Under the pieces are notes generated by a model. It was not told where the DNA came from. It did not search any database and saw nothing but the letters and a program-made list of their open reading frames with translations. From Siccibacter turicensis LMG 23730 (GTDB lineage Bacteria; Pseudomonadota; Gammaproteobacteria; Enterobacterales; Enterobacteriaceae): a DNA stretch of 64,000 nucleotides. The stretch covers positions 389,316-453,315 of the forward strand of contig NZ_AWFZ01000030.1 in assembly GCF_000463155.2 (NCBI RefSeq), written 5' to 3'. Each line of letters opens with the position of its first letter. Positions within the stretch are counted from its first letter, which is position 1. Shown here piece after piece: positions 27,961 to 36,191 of this stretch. The position numbers and the translations under genes are program-made.

Positions 27961-28947
27961 TCAGAACGGGCGCAGCCCACCCCCCGGCGGCTGCGCGCTG
28001 AGCCACATTACGACCGCAGCGCCCACCAGAATCGCCCCGCCGGTTAACGCCAGGGTCGCGTTCCCGACCCGCCGCCACAGTGCCGGCGTGCGGTCTACGC
28101 TAAGCCGCATCGCCAGATGCCGGAACGCGTGCACCAGCAGCGCCAGCGCCGAGATGGTCAGCGCGGTTCCCGCCGCCATCGCCAGCGCAGACACCACACC
28201 CCAGCCGAACACGCCCGCCACTTTGCTGAACAGCAGCACCATGATGGCTCCGGAACAGGGGCGCATGCCCATCGAGAAAATAATCGCCAGACGGGCGCGC
28301 CAGTCATCGCTGCGCGCCAGCTGCTCGCTGTCCGGCAGATGCTGGTGCCCGCAGCCGCAGCCGCAGCCGGCGTGGTGGTGGTGATGCGACGTAAACGCGG
28401 TAAAGCGGCGCGGCCGCGGTGCCAGACGGCGCAGAGCCTTGATTGCCCGATAGCAGAGTAGCAGACCCAGCACGCCCACCAGCAGGTAGCTCCCCTTCTC
28501 CAGCCAGAAGCTGCTGAGGTGCAGCGAGCGCGCCGGCAGCTTCAGCAGCGCCAGCACCACGCTGACCAGCGCAATCGCCACCACGCCCTGCAACAGCGAG
28601 GCGGCAAAAGTCAGACGCAGGCTGGTTTTCAGCTTCGACGGGTGGGTGGCAAGCCAGGTGGCGATCACCACTTTGCCATGGCCTGGGCCTAAGGCGTGCA
28701 GCACGCCATAGGTAAAGCTGAACACCAGCAGCGACACGCCGACGCGAAGGGGATTGTCCGCCACGCCCTTGAGCAGCTGGCTCATCTCAATATTGACCGT
28801 CCGCTGCCAGCGGATGCTGTTGAGCATCACCTGCGGCCAGTAGTGCCAGAGCGCGAGGCACCCCAGCCCGGCGAGCAGCACAAACAGCGCCAGCGGCCAG
28901 AACGGCAGCCAGCGGCGTGAAGGAGAAATCGGGATCATCACTGACAT
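27961..28947 (-). CDS. NicO-family nickel/cobalt exporter-like membrane protein
   Basis: A 328-residue inner-membrane protein of the NicO/RcnA/UreH-like group. Hydrophobic helices lie at about 14-34, 70-88, 108-138, 153-168, 220-245, 250-275 and 295-318. HALGPGHGK (84-92) is the family's metal-handling motif. A cytosolic loop near 188-203 is rich in His and Cys (five His in a row, then Cys195, Cys197, Cys199 and two more His), a likely metal sensor or buffer. The start overlaps the end of the DUF1007 gene by 10 bp, so the two are coupled. The E. coli locus holds yfhR instead. Substrate choice (Ni, Co or other) cannot be read from the sequence. Confidence 0.85.
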   Translation of the reverse strand: MSVMIPISPSRRWLPFWPLALFVLLAGLGCLALWHYWPQVMLNSIRWQRTVNIEMSQLLKGVADNPLRVGVSLLVFSFTYGVLHALGPGHGKVVIATWLATHPSKLKTSLRLTFAASLLQGVVAIALVSVVLALLKLPARSLHLSSFWLEKGSYLLVGVLGLLLCYRAIKALRRLAPRPRRFTAFTSHHHHHAGCGCGCGHQHLPDSEQLARSDDWRARLAIIFSMGMRPCSGAIMVLLFSKVAGVFGWGVVSALAMAAGTALTISALALLVHAFRHLAMRLSVDRTPALWRRVGNATLALTGGAILVGAAVVMWLSAQPPGGGLRPF

Positions 28948-29585
28948 TGAAGCGTTACCTGTTGAGCAAACTGTTTACCGAGGTTCATGTCCTCGGGCGG
29001 CGCATCGGCTTTATCCAGGGAATTGGCAAAATCCAGCACCTCGTCGCCCGGCGTCGGGGTCGTCACCTTCAGGGTGCAGCGCGAGGCGAGATCCGCCGGC
29101 AGACGCGCATCCTTATCATCATCGTAATGCATATCGACATAGTAGCTGGGATCGAAGGTCGAGAAGGTGTACGTCTGGCCCGCCAGCGGCTGCGGCGTCG
29201 CCAGCGGCAGGACGAAGCTGAGCACCGCCTGATGGTTTTCACGCGCCAGACTGTAGGAGGTGGGGCGATCGCGAAACGTCACCTTTTTCCCGTTGTGCCA
29301 CACCTCGGTAAAGTAGTGCTGGCCCAGCACGTTCGCCATCACCTCAGCGGCAAGCTTTTTCCACACCTCCGATCCGGCCGGGGCATCACCCGTGTCATAG
29401 AGAAGATCCGCTGAAGTGATTTCATCCATGGTCCAGCGCATTTTCAGGGCATAAAAGTGTTCGTCAGCCACCATCACCTCGCTTTGCAGCGAAATGAAGC
29501 TGTGCGGATGCGCTAACGCCCCCTGCTGACTGGTCAGCAACCACAATGCCGCCGCGCCCGTTATCCTGTGCATCAATGTGCGCAT
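28938..29585 (-). CDS. DUF1007 periplasmic protein paired with NicO
   Basis: A 215-residue protein with a Sec signal peptide (about 1-25, cleavage near GALA-HPHS). The mature N-terminus HPHSFISLQS carries two histidines that could bind metal if cleavage occurs there. DUF1007 proteins are regularly encoded next to NicO-type exporters, and the 10-bp overlap here supports joint action, perhaps as a periplasmic metal-binding partner. Acidic His/Asp-rich stretches (YYVDMHYDDDKD) also fit metal contact. The biochemical role is unknown. Confidence 0.8.
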   Translation of the reverse strand: MRTLMHRITGAAALWLLTSQQGALAHPHSFISLQSEVMVADEHFYALKMRWTMDEITSADLLYDTGDAPAGSEVWKKLAAEVMANVLGQHYFTEVWHNGKKVTFRDRPTSYSLARENHQAVLSFVLPLATPQPLAGQTYTFSTFDPSYYVDMHYDDDKDARLPADLASRCTLKVTTPTPGDEVLDFANSLDKADAPPEDMNLGKQFAQQVTLQCQ

Positions 29586-29709
29586 TTTTCCCTCAAATAA
29601 AAAATTCTGTGAGCCAGCCAGAATTCCGTGACGAAAAGCACCCTGTCTCGCTTTCAGCCGGGTTTACGTTAGCTACTCTTAACCTTATTCACCATACCTG
29701 GAAAATCAG

Positions 29710-30990
29710 ATGATGACACTATTATGCCCGCCGCCATCTGAGCTCTCCAGTCCGCAGCGCCGCTGCCAGGTGCTTCTGATGCTGTATCTCCCGGGCCAGA
29801 CCGTCACCCCGGAGATACTGGGGCGCATTAACGGTGTTGATGGCCTCGTCGCCCGGGAAGATATTAACCTGACCCGGGAAGAGATCGCGCGTTACCATCG
29901 CCTGACGATTATCACCGAGCAGGATGGCAGCTACCGGATTGAAGGCTCCGCTTTAGACAGACGACTCTGCCTGCTGCACTGGCTGCGCCGCGGCCTGCGG
30001 CTGTGCCCGCACTTTATCCAGCAGCAGTTTACCCCGGCCCTGAAGGTTTGCCTTCGCCAGCAGGGGATCGCCACGGCGCTCTACGATGACACCAACCTGC
30101 ATGCGCTGGTCAACCTCTGCTCCCGGCGTCTGAACCGCAACTTTGAGAGCCGCGATGTGCAGTTCCTGCGTCTGTACTTGCAGTACTGCCTGCTGCAGCA
30201 TCAGGACGGCCTGACGCCGGAGTTTACTGAGCTGCAGCAGCAGTGGACCCAGGCGCGCGCCGAATACCTTGCCGCGCAAGAGATCGTGCGTCACTGGCAG
30301 CGGCGCGTCATGCAGTTGCCCCACGAAAACGAACACCTGTTTCTGGCGCTGCTGTTTATGATGCTGCGCACCCCGGACCCGATCAACGACAGCCACCAGC
30401 AGGATATCCGACTGCGGCTGGCCATCGGCCAGATGACGGCGCGTTTTCGTGAGCTTTCGGGGATGACCTTCAGCGACGAGCAGGGGCTGGCGGACCAGCT
30501 CTACATTCATCTGGCCCAGGCGCTGGAGCGATCGCTGTTCGGCATCGGCATTGATAACAGCCTGCCCGAAGAGGTGTACCGCCTCTACCCGCGCCTGATG
30601 CGCACCACCCGCGAGGCGTTTCAGGGCTTCGAAACCGAGTACGGCATTGCGTTTTCCGATGAAGAAGTCGGGCTGGTGGCGGTGATTTTTGGTGCCTGGC
30701 TGATGCAGGAGAGCGATCTGCATGAGAAACAGGTGCTGCTGTTAACCGGTAACGACGCGGCGCTGGAACAGGAGATCGAGCGGCAGCTGCGCGAGTTAAC
30801 GCTGTTACCGCTTAACATCCGCCACCTGACTGTACATGCGTTTCAGAAGGAGGGGGCGCCCAAAGAGGCGACGCTTATCGTTACGCCCTACGCCACCACC
30901 CTGCCGCTGTTCTCGCCGCCGCTGATCCACGCCACGATGCCGTTAGGGGAGCAGCAGCAGGCGCGGATCCGCGACATTCTCGAAGCCTAA
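29710..30990 (+). CDS. csiE: Stationary-phase inducible protein CsiE
   Basis: A 426-residue PRD-domain protein, the same length as E. coli CsiE. The N-terminal half has winged-helix character (LSSPQRRCQVLLMLYLPGQ), and two PTS-regulation-like domains follow (for example HLFLALLFMMLRTPDPIND and YGIAFSDEEVGLVAVIFGAW). In E. coli it is induced in stationary phase under CRP and RpoS control; no target is known. The stop overlaps the convergent hcaT gene by 4 bp. Confidence 0.95.
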   Translation: MMTLLCPPPSELSSPQRRCQVLLMLYLPGQTVTPEILGRINGVDGLVAREDINLTREEIARYHRLTIITEQDGSYRIEGSALDRRLCLLHWLRRGLRLCPHFIQQQFTPALKVCLRQQGIATALYDDTNLHALVNLCSRRLNRNFESRDVQFLRLYLQYCLLQHQDGLTPEFTELQQQWTQARAEYLAAQEIVRHWQRRVMQLPHENEHLFLALLFMMLRTPDPINDSHQQDIRLRLAIGQMTARFRELSGMTFSDEQGLADQLYIHLAQALERSLFGIGIDNSLPEEVYRLYPRLMRTTREAFQGFETEYGIAFSDEEVGLVAVIFGAWLMQESDLHEKQVLLLTGNDAALEQEIERQLRELTLLPLNIRHLTVHAFQKEGAPKEATLIVTPYATTLPLFSPPLIHATMPLGEQQQARIRDILEA

Positions 30991-32126
30991 CGCGGGGCGG
31001 TCACCCCTGGCCGGAGCAGCAGCGCCGGCAGGGCCACCAGCGCCATCACCCAGAACACGCCGTTATCAAGATGCTGATACAGGTAGCCGGCAAACATGGT
31101 CATGATGGCAATGCCGCCGCCCATGGCAACCGCGGAGTACATCGCCTGCAGGCGAATCACCTGCGCCCCCTGGCGCGCCGAGATATAGCGCATGGCGGCC
31201 AGATGGCAGACGGTGAAGCTTCCGCAGTGCAGCAGCTGCATCACAATCAGCCACGGCAGCGCCGTGGTCCAGCCCATCAGCCCCCAGCGCACCATCCCTG
31301 ACACGCACGACAGCAGCAGCAGACCGCGCACCGTGGCGCGACGGAACAGCGTGTTGCTCAGCGCGAAGACCACAATTTCCGCTACCACGCCCAGCGACCA
31401 GAGATAGCCCACCACCGACGCCGAATAGCCAGCCTTCTGCCAGTAAATAGCGCTAAAGCCGTAGTAGGCGGCGTGCGCCCCCTGAAGTAACGACACGCAG
31501 GCGAGAAAGCGCCAGCTCTCACCAATGAGCGAGCGCCACGCCGGCCAGCCGGCACCCTCGCGGGTTCGCGCCTCGCCCTGCGGCATGACCGAAGGCCGCA
31601 GCAGCATCCCCAGCAGCATGGAGGCGATGCCGAGTGACAGCAGCACCAGAATCGCCTGGAAATCAAACAGGCTGACCAGCTTGCCGGTCAGCGCCGAACC
31701 GACCACAAAGGCAAGCGATCCCCAGAGGCGCACCCGGCCATAGTCCATGGTGATTTGCTTCTGCCAGGTGCCGGCGAGGGCATCGGTAAGCGGCACCAGC
31801 GGCGAGAAGAACAGGTTAAAGCCGACCATCACCACCAACAGCCACGCGGCGGTCGTGCCCAGCCAGAAGGCCAGCGCGAAGACCAGCGTCAACAGCGCCA
31901 GCAGCCGCAGGGCAAACACCAGGCGGGAAGGGTCCTGCACCCGCGGGGCCAGCAGCAGGCTACCCAGAAAACGGGCAATAAGCCCCGCGCCCAGCAGCAA
32001 ACCGATGGTTTCCGCCGGCAGGCCGATACCCTGAAGCCAGACGCTCCAGAACGGCAGGAAAATGCCGTAGCTGAAAAAGTAGGTAAAGTAGCTGAGCGCC
32101 AGCCAGTTCCTGGAATGCAACACCAT
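30987..32126 (-). CDS. hcaT: HcaT-like MFS transporter
   Basis: A major facilitator transporter of 379 residues with twelve predicted helices and the phenylpropionate-permease form (MVLHSRNWLALSYFTYFFSYG at the start). E. coli HcaT is a putative 3-phenylpropionate permease. Here the hca catabolic operon that follows it in E. coli is absent; a DUF2238 gene and an esterase gene come next. The transporter may therefore have another substrate in this strain. It is full length. Confidence 0.92.
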   Translation of the reverse strand: MVLHSRNWLALSYFTYFFSYGIFLPFWSVWLQGIGLPAETIGLLLGAGLIARFLGSLLLAPRVQDPSRLVFALRLLALLTLVFALAFWLGTTAAWLLVVMVGFNLFFSPLVPLTDALAGTWQKQITMDYGRVRLWGSLAFVVGSALTGKLVSLFDFQAILVLLSLGIASMLLGMLLRPSVMPQGEARTREGAGWPAWRSLIGESWRFLACVSLLQGAHAAYYGFSAIYWQKAGYSASVVGYLWSLGVVAEIVVFALSNTLFRRATVRGLLLLSCVSGMVRWGLMGWTTALPWLIVMQLLHCGSFTVCHLAAMRYISARQGAQVIRLQAMYSAVAMGGGIAIMTMFAGYLYQHLDNGVFWVMALVALPALLLRPGVTAPR

Positions 32127-32336
32127 GAATCCCTCCTGTTTTCGACGGCGATAGTCTCGCGGGTTCTTACCGACCTTGCAAGATGTAACATTGATTTAAC
32201 AATATCGGTGCGCATGCCACATCGCCTGTTGCAGTCGCTCACGCTTCTTTGGTTGGGGCGGTTAACCGCATGACGGATATTGTTTTTTCTGGCCTGCAGT
32301 CGGATAGTAGCGCTTTCCCTGCGTAAAGGAACGATC

Positions 32337-32957
32337 ATGCAATCCACCCTCTCTCCCCGGCTGCTGGCGTGCGGTGCGGCACTCCTGCTGGCGCTGATTA
32401 TCCTCACCGGCATCGCCACCGCCGACAGGGCGACCTGGCTGATGGAAGTTACCCCGGTCATCATCGTGGTGCCGCTGCTGTGGGCCACGGTTCAGCGCTA
32501 CCCGCTAACGCCCCTGCTTTACGTGCTGATTTTTTTCCATGCGGTGATCCTCATCGTTGGCGGCATGTACACCTACGCGAAGGTGCCCGTGGGGTTTGAG
32601 GTGCAGAGCTGGCTGGGACTGGATCGCAATCCTTACGATAAGCTCGGCCACTTTTTCCAGGGGCTGGTGCCGGCCCTGGCGGCGCGGGAGATCCTGCTGC
32701 GCGGCGCTATCGTGCGCGGCAGACGGATGCTCGCCTTTATTGTCTGCTGTATTGCGCTGGCGATAAGCGCCCTGTATGAGCTGATTGAGTGGTGGGCGGC
32801 GCTGGCGCTGGGCCAGGGCGCGGATGATTTCCTCGGGACCCAGGGCGACCCGTGGGATACCCAGTCGGACATGTTCTGCGCCCTGCTCGGCGCGCTGTTT
32901 ACGGTAGTGGTGCTCGGCAGGTGGCACTCGCGCCAGATAGCGCGTCTGCGCCGCTGA
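32337..32957 (+). CDS. DUF2238 (YjdF-like) inner-membrane protein
   Basis: A 206-residue membrane protein of unknown function. Helices lie at about 8-28, 35-50, 56-76, 105-125, 131-152 and 180-200. The conserved family pattern is DKLGHFFQGL near 100 and ELIEWW near 145, followed by FLGTQGDPWDTQSDMF; these Asp/His/Glu residues face a possible metal or active site. The start at 32337 has an AAAGGA site upstream, while the longer frame from 32280 does not. It diverges from hcaT and looks monocistronic. Confidence 0.85.
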   Translation: MQSTLSPRLLACGAALLLALIILTGIATADRATWLMEVTPVIIVVPLLWATVQRYPLTPLLYVLIFFHAVILIVGGMYTYAKVPVGFEVQSWLGLDRNPYDKLGHFFQGLVPALAAREILLRGAIVRGRRMLAFIVCCIALAISALYELIEWWAALALGQGADDFLGTQGDPWDTQSDMFCALLGALFTVVVLGRWHSRQIARLRR

Positions 32958-33254
32958 GGCAGGCATCCGGTGTGGCGCTGAACACCGCCACACCGATAAT
33001 CAGAGTAAAGCGCTGTTGATGTACCGCCTGAATTCCCCGCAAAGACAAATAAAACCGAATTAAACGAAATCATCAGACTATTACGTCACCTTAATCCAGT
33101 CTTCCCCTTAGCATTCCCCATTAAAATAGCGCACAATCTAATTGCTCGATAAATTACTGCTTGCAACTAAAAAACCAGGCGCTATAGTTCAGCTCATCAA
33201 CCGGCACTTACGCCGCCATTTAAATAGCACGCGATATAATAGCAGGAGATAAAA
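32958..33254. other. Spacer between DUF2238 and esterase genes
   Basis: About 300 bases, A+T-rich compared with its flanks in the second half (33040-33250). I see no gene. It contains the esterase gene's AGGAGAT ribosome binding site just before 33255. Confidence 0.5.
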
Positions 33255-34271
33255 ATGACCATCAAGCACGCCGTTCTCGCCGCTGCCATTCTGGCCTCCA
33301 CCGCTGCTCCTTTTGCGCAGGCCGATAATACCCCTGCCCCGACCGTGGGCGTGGCCGCCTTCCTGAAAGTGCTTAACGCCGGCGGCGGAAAGCCGATTGA
33401 ACAGCTCTCCCCACAGCAGGCGCGTGACGTGCTGATCGGCGCGCAAAAAGGCGCGGCGCTGCCCGCCGCTGAGGTCAGTGAGAAGACCATTACTGCGCTC
33501 GGCAAGCCGCTGACCCTGACCATCGTCAAGCCGGTTGGCGCAACGGGTAAACTGCCGGTATTTATGTTCTTCCACGGCGGCGGCTGGGTGCTGGGCGACT
33601 TCCCGACCCACGAGCGTCTGGTGCGCGATCTGGTGAACGAATCCGGTGCCGCGGCGGTGTTTGTGAACTACACCCCGTCCCCGGAAGCGCACTTCCCGGT
33701 TGCCATTACCCAGGCCTACGAGGCGACAAAATGGGTGGCTGAGCACGGCGACGAGATTGGCGTTGACGGCAGCCGTCTGGCGCTGGCGGGCAACAGCGTG
33801 GGCGGAAACATGGTCGCCGCCGTAGCGCTGCAGGCGAAGCGTAACCACACCCCAGCTATCCGCTATGACGTGATGCTCTGGCCGGTGACCGATGCGCGCT
33901 TCGATACCGCCTCCTATGAGCAGTACCAGAACGGCTATTTCCTGAGCCGCAATATGATGAAGTGGTTCTGGGATAACTACACCACCCGCGACGCCGACCG
34001 TAACAACATTCTGGCCTCCCCGCTGCGCGCCACCACGGAAGAGCTGAAAGGCCTGCCGCCGACGCTTATCCAGACCGCGGAGCTTGATGTCCTGCGTGAC
34101 GAGGGTGAAGCCTTTGGCCGCAAACTCGACGCCGCTGGCGTGCCGGTGACCGTCACCCGCTATAACGGCATGATCCACGACTACGGTCTGCTGAATGCTC
34201 TGAGCCAGGAGCCTGCCGTGCGCACGGCCATCTCCCAGGCCGCGTCAGAACTGAAAACCCATCTGAAATAA
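33255..34271 (+). CDS. Exported alpha/beta hydrolase (HSL-type esterase)
   Basis: A 338-residue esterase or lipase of the hormone-sensitive-lipase family. A Sec signal peptide at 1-23 (AAPFAQA-DN) directs it to the periplasm. The oxyanion motif HGGGW is at 107-111. The nucleophile is Ser181 in GNSVGG, unlike the usual GDSAGG; Asp278 (ELDVLRDE) and His308 (GMIHDYG) complete the triad. A lone gene with a clear RBS (CAGGAGATAAAA) and a terminator. The natural ester substrate is unknown. The gene is not at this place in E. coli. Confidence 0.88.
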   Translation: MTIKHAVLAAAILASTAAPFAQADNTPAPTVGVAAFLKVLNAGGGKPIEQLSPQQARDVLIGAQKGAALPAAEVSEKTITALGKPLTLTIVKPVGATGKLPVFMFFHGGGWVLGDFPTHERLVRDLVNESGAAAVFVNYTPSPEAHFPVAITQAYEATKWVAEHGDEIGVDGSRLALAGNSVGGNMVAAVALQAKRNHTPAIRYDVMLWPVTDARFDTASYEQYQNGYFLSRNMMKWFWDNYTTRDADRNNILASPLRATTEELKGLPPTLIQTAELDVLRDEGEAFGRKLDAAGVPVTVTRYNGMIHDYGLLNALSQEPAVRTAISQAASELKTHLK

Positions 34272-34280
34272 CGTCCCTCA

Positions 34281-34300
34281 GGCGGCGAAAGCCGCCTTTG
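34281..34300 (+). terminator. Esterase gene terminator
   Basis: AGGCGGC-GAA-AGCCGCCTTT: a 6- to 7-bp GC stem with a tight GAAA-type loop followed by a short T-run, 9 bases past the esterase stop. Confidence 0.65.
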
Positions 34301-34424
34301 ATACCCGCATTTTCGGCGTCGGCCCGCGGCCATCCCGCGGCGAGCTTAACGCCCCATCCTGCTAAACCCGGTCTGCGCTTCCTGCTACACTCGAAGAGTC
34401 AACTCAGGCAAACGGGGCAATAAT

Positions 34425-35291
34425 ATGTCGGAAAATCAATATCAACCGCCAAAAGTCTGGACCTGGAAACAGGGCGGCGCAGGCACATGGGCATCCATCA
34501 ACCGTCCAGTCTCCGGTGCAACGCATGAAAAAGCGCTGCCGGTCGGCACACATCCGCTACAGCTCTATTCACTGGCAACACCGAACGGTCAGAAGGTAAC
34601 GATTCTGCTGGAGGAGCTGCTGGCACTGGGCGTGACGGCGGCAGAGTACGACGCCTGGCTGATTCGTATCGGCGAGGGGGATCAGTTCGGCAGCGGCTTT
34701 GTTGGCGTTAACCCGAACTCTAAAATTCCGGCGCTGGAAGATCGGTCTGTCACCCCGCCGCTGCGCGTGTTCGAGTCGGGCGCCATTTTGCTCTATCTGG
34801 CGGACAAGTTCGGCTATTTCCTGCCCAAGGATCACGCCGGGCGCACTGAGGCGCTGAACTGGCTGTTCTGGTTGCAGGGCTCTGCCCCTTACCTGGGCGG
34901 CGGCTTCGGGCACTTCTACCACTATGCGCCGCTGAAAATCGAGTACGCCATTGAGCGCTTCTCGATGGAAGCCAAACGTCAGCTCGACGTGCTGGATAAG
35001 CAGCTCGCCACCCGCCGCTACATCGCCGGGGACGAGTACAGCATCGCCGATATCGCGATTTTCCCGTGGTATGGCGCGCTGGTGCTGGACGGTATCTATG
35101 AGGCCGCCGAGTTCCTCGACGTGAAATCGTATAAGAACGTGGTGCGCTGGGCAGAACTGGTGGCGAGCCGTCCGGCGGTGAAGCGCGGACGTATGGTGAA
35201 CCGGCTCACCGGTGAGCCAGCCTCACAGCTTCACGAGCGTCACGACGCGTCGGACTTCGACACCCGCACCGCCGATAAGCATCAGGATTAA
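34425..35291 (+). CDS. yghU: YghU-type glutathione S-transferase/disulfide reductase
   Basis: The 288 residues are the same length as E. coli YghU and nearly colinear: VWTWKQGG at the start, NRPVSGATHEK, the thioredoxin-like N-domain LYSLATPNGQKVTILLEELL, and WLFWLQGSAPYLGGGFGHFYHYAP in the helical C-domain. The family binds two glutathiones and reduces disulfide bonds. In E. coli K-12 yghU is elsewhere on the chromosome, so its position between the esterase and glyA genes is a rearranged or separately acquired context. It has its own leader and a hairpin after it. Confidence 0.94.
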   Translation: MSENQYQPPKVWTWKQGGAGTWASINRPVSGATHEKALPVGTHPLQLYSLATPNGQKVTILLEELLALGVTAAEYDAWLIRIGEGDQFGSGFVGVNPNSKIPALEDRSVTPPLRVFESGAILLYLADKFGYFLPKDHAGRTEALNWLFWLQGSAPYLGGGFGHFYHYAPLKIEYAIERFSMEAKRQLDVLDKQLATRRYIAGDEYSIADIAIFPWYGALVLDGIYEAAEFLDVKSYKNVVRWAELVASRPAVKRGRMVNRLTGEPASQLHERHDASDFDTRTADKHQD

Positions 35292-35303
35292 CGGCTATCA
35301 CCT

Positions 35304-35322
35304 CCCTGCCCTGGCGGCAGGG
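35304..35322. terminator. Hairpin between yghU and CMD-family gene
   Basis: CCCTGCC and GGCAGGG form a perfect 7-bp stem with a 5-base loop between two convergent genes. The T-run (ATTCTT) is weak. Confidence 0.55.
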
Positions 35323-35327
35323 ATTCT

Positions 35328-35708
35328 TCAGGCATCCGCCACCTCGTTGAACACCGCTTTGGCAGTAAACATCGCATTAAGCGCTGCCGGAAAACCGGCA
35401 TAAAGCGCCATCTGAATAATCACTTCGATAATTTCATTCCGGGTGCAGCCGACGTTGAGCGCCGCGTGCAGGTGGACGGCAAGCTGCGGCTGGGCGTGGC
35501 CCAGGGCGGTGAGCGCGGCGATGGTCGCCAGCTCGCGGCTTTTCAGGTCCAACCCCGGCCGGCTGTAGATATCGCCGAAGCCGAATTCAATTACGTATCT
35601 GCCGAGATCGGGGGCCACGTCGGCCAGCGCGGCAATCACGTTCTCGCCGGCGGCGCCGTCAATTTCAGCAAGGCGCGCAAGGCCGGTGTCATAGCGGGAT
35701 GGGGTCAT
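35328..35708 (-). CDS. Carboxymuconolactone decarboxylase-family protein
   Basis: A 126-residue cytosolic all-helical protein of the AhpD/CMD family. The core RELATIAALTALGHAQPQLA, then HLHAALNVGCTRNEIIEVI, is the family signature, with a single Cys (about 89) and conserved His. It lacks the CxxC of AhpD, so peroxidase coupling is unlikely; it is closer to the gamma-carboxymuconolactone decarboxylase side. It lies 57 bases downstream of a MerR regulator on the same strand and is probably controlled by it. Confidence 0.87.
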   Translation of the reverse strand: MTPSRYDTGLARLAEIDGAAGENVIAALADVAPDLGRYVIEFGFGDIYSRPGLDLKSRELATIAALTALGHAQPQLAVHLHAALNVGCTRNEIIEVIIQMALYAGFPAALNAMFTAKAVFNEVADA

Positions 35709-35765
35709 GATGTTGTCTCCTGTGTGAATGTGAAGACAACGGTAAACCTTCGAGTTAACTCCAGG

Positions 35766-36128
35766 TCAAGCGCCGTTTTTTAGCAGTTCGCCGTCATACC
35801 AGGCCATCTTGGCCTCAAGCTGAATCAGATGCGCCTGCTGTTCGGCAAGCCGCTGCGCCAGGCGATCGGCGTGATGTGCCAGCAGCGTACGGCGTTCGGC
35901 CAGCGTGCTGTTGCCCTGGCTGCGCAACCGGGCATAGCGCTGGATTGCCTCAAGCGGCATCCCGGTCTCTTTCAGGCGCTTGATGAAGCTTATCCACTCC
36001 ACCTCGTTTTCCCGGTAGTCCCGGTGACCGCTGGCGTTACGCCCCGGATGCAGCAGGCCGATTTTTTCATAGTAGCGCAGCGTGTGGACCGACAGACGGG
36101 TCAGCGCCGCAAAGGTCTGAATGCGCAT
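35766..36128 (-). CDS. MerR-family regulator
   Basis: A 120-residue regulator. The N-terminal helix-turn-helix and wing are MRIQTFAALTRLSVHTLRYY then EKIGLLHPGRNASGHRDY; a coiled-coil dimer helix (about 80-112) follows. There is no Cys-rich metal loop at the C-terminus, so it belongs to the organic-effector or stress type (compare AdhR-like). The start at 36128 has a strong GGAGGGAA site; the longer ATG at 36179 lies inside the glyA terminator. It likely controls the downstream CMD-family gene. Confidence 0.87.
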   Translation of the reverse strand: MRIQTFAALTRLSVHTLRYYEKIGLLHPGRNASGHRDYRENEVEWISFIKRLKETGMPLEAIQRYARLRSQGNSTLAERRTLLAHHADRLAQRLAEQQAHLIQLEAKMAWYDGELLKNGA

Positions 36129-36147
36129 ATTCCCTCCGCTATCAGGC

Positions 36148-36176
36148 AAAAAAAAAGCCGCCCGCGGCGGCTTTTT
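36148..36176 (-). terminator. glyA terminator
   Basis: On the minus strand AAAAAGCCGCC and GGCGGCTTTTTTTTT pair with a minimal GCG loop: a classical strong intrinsic terminator 15 bases after glyA. Its T-run ends only about 20 bases before the merR-type start codon. Confidence 0.92.
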
Positions 36177-36191
36177 CAACAGGGCTGACGC

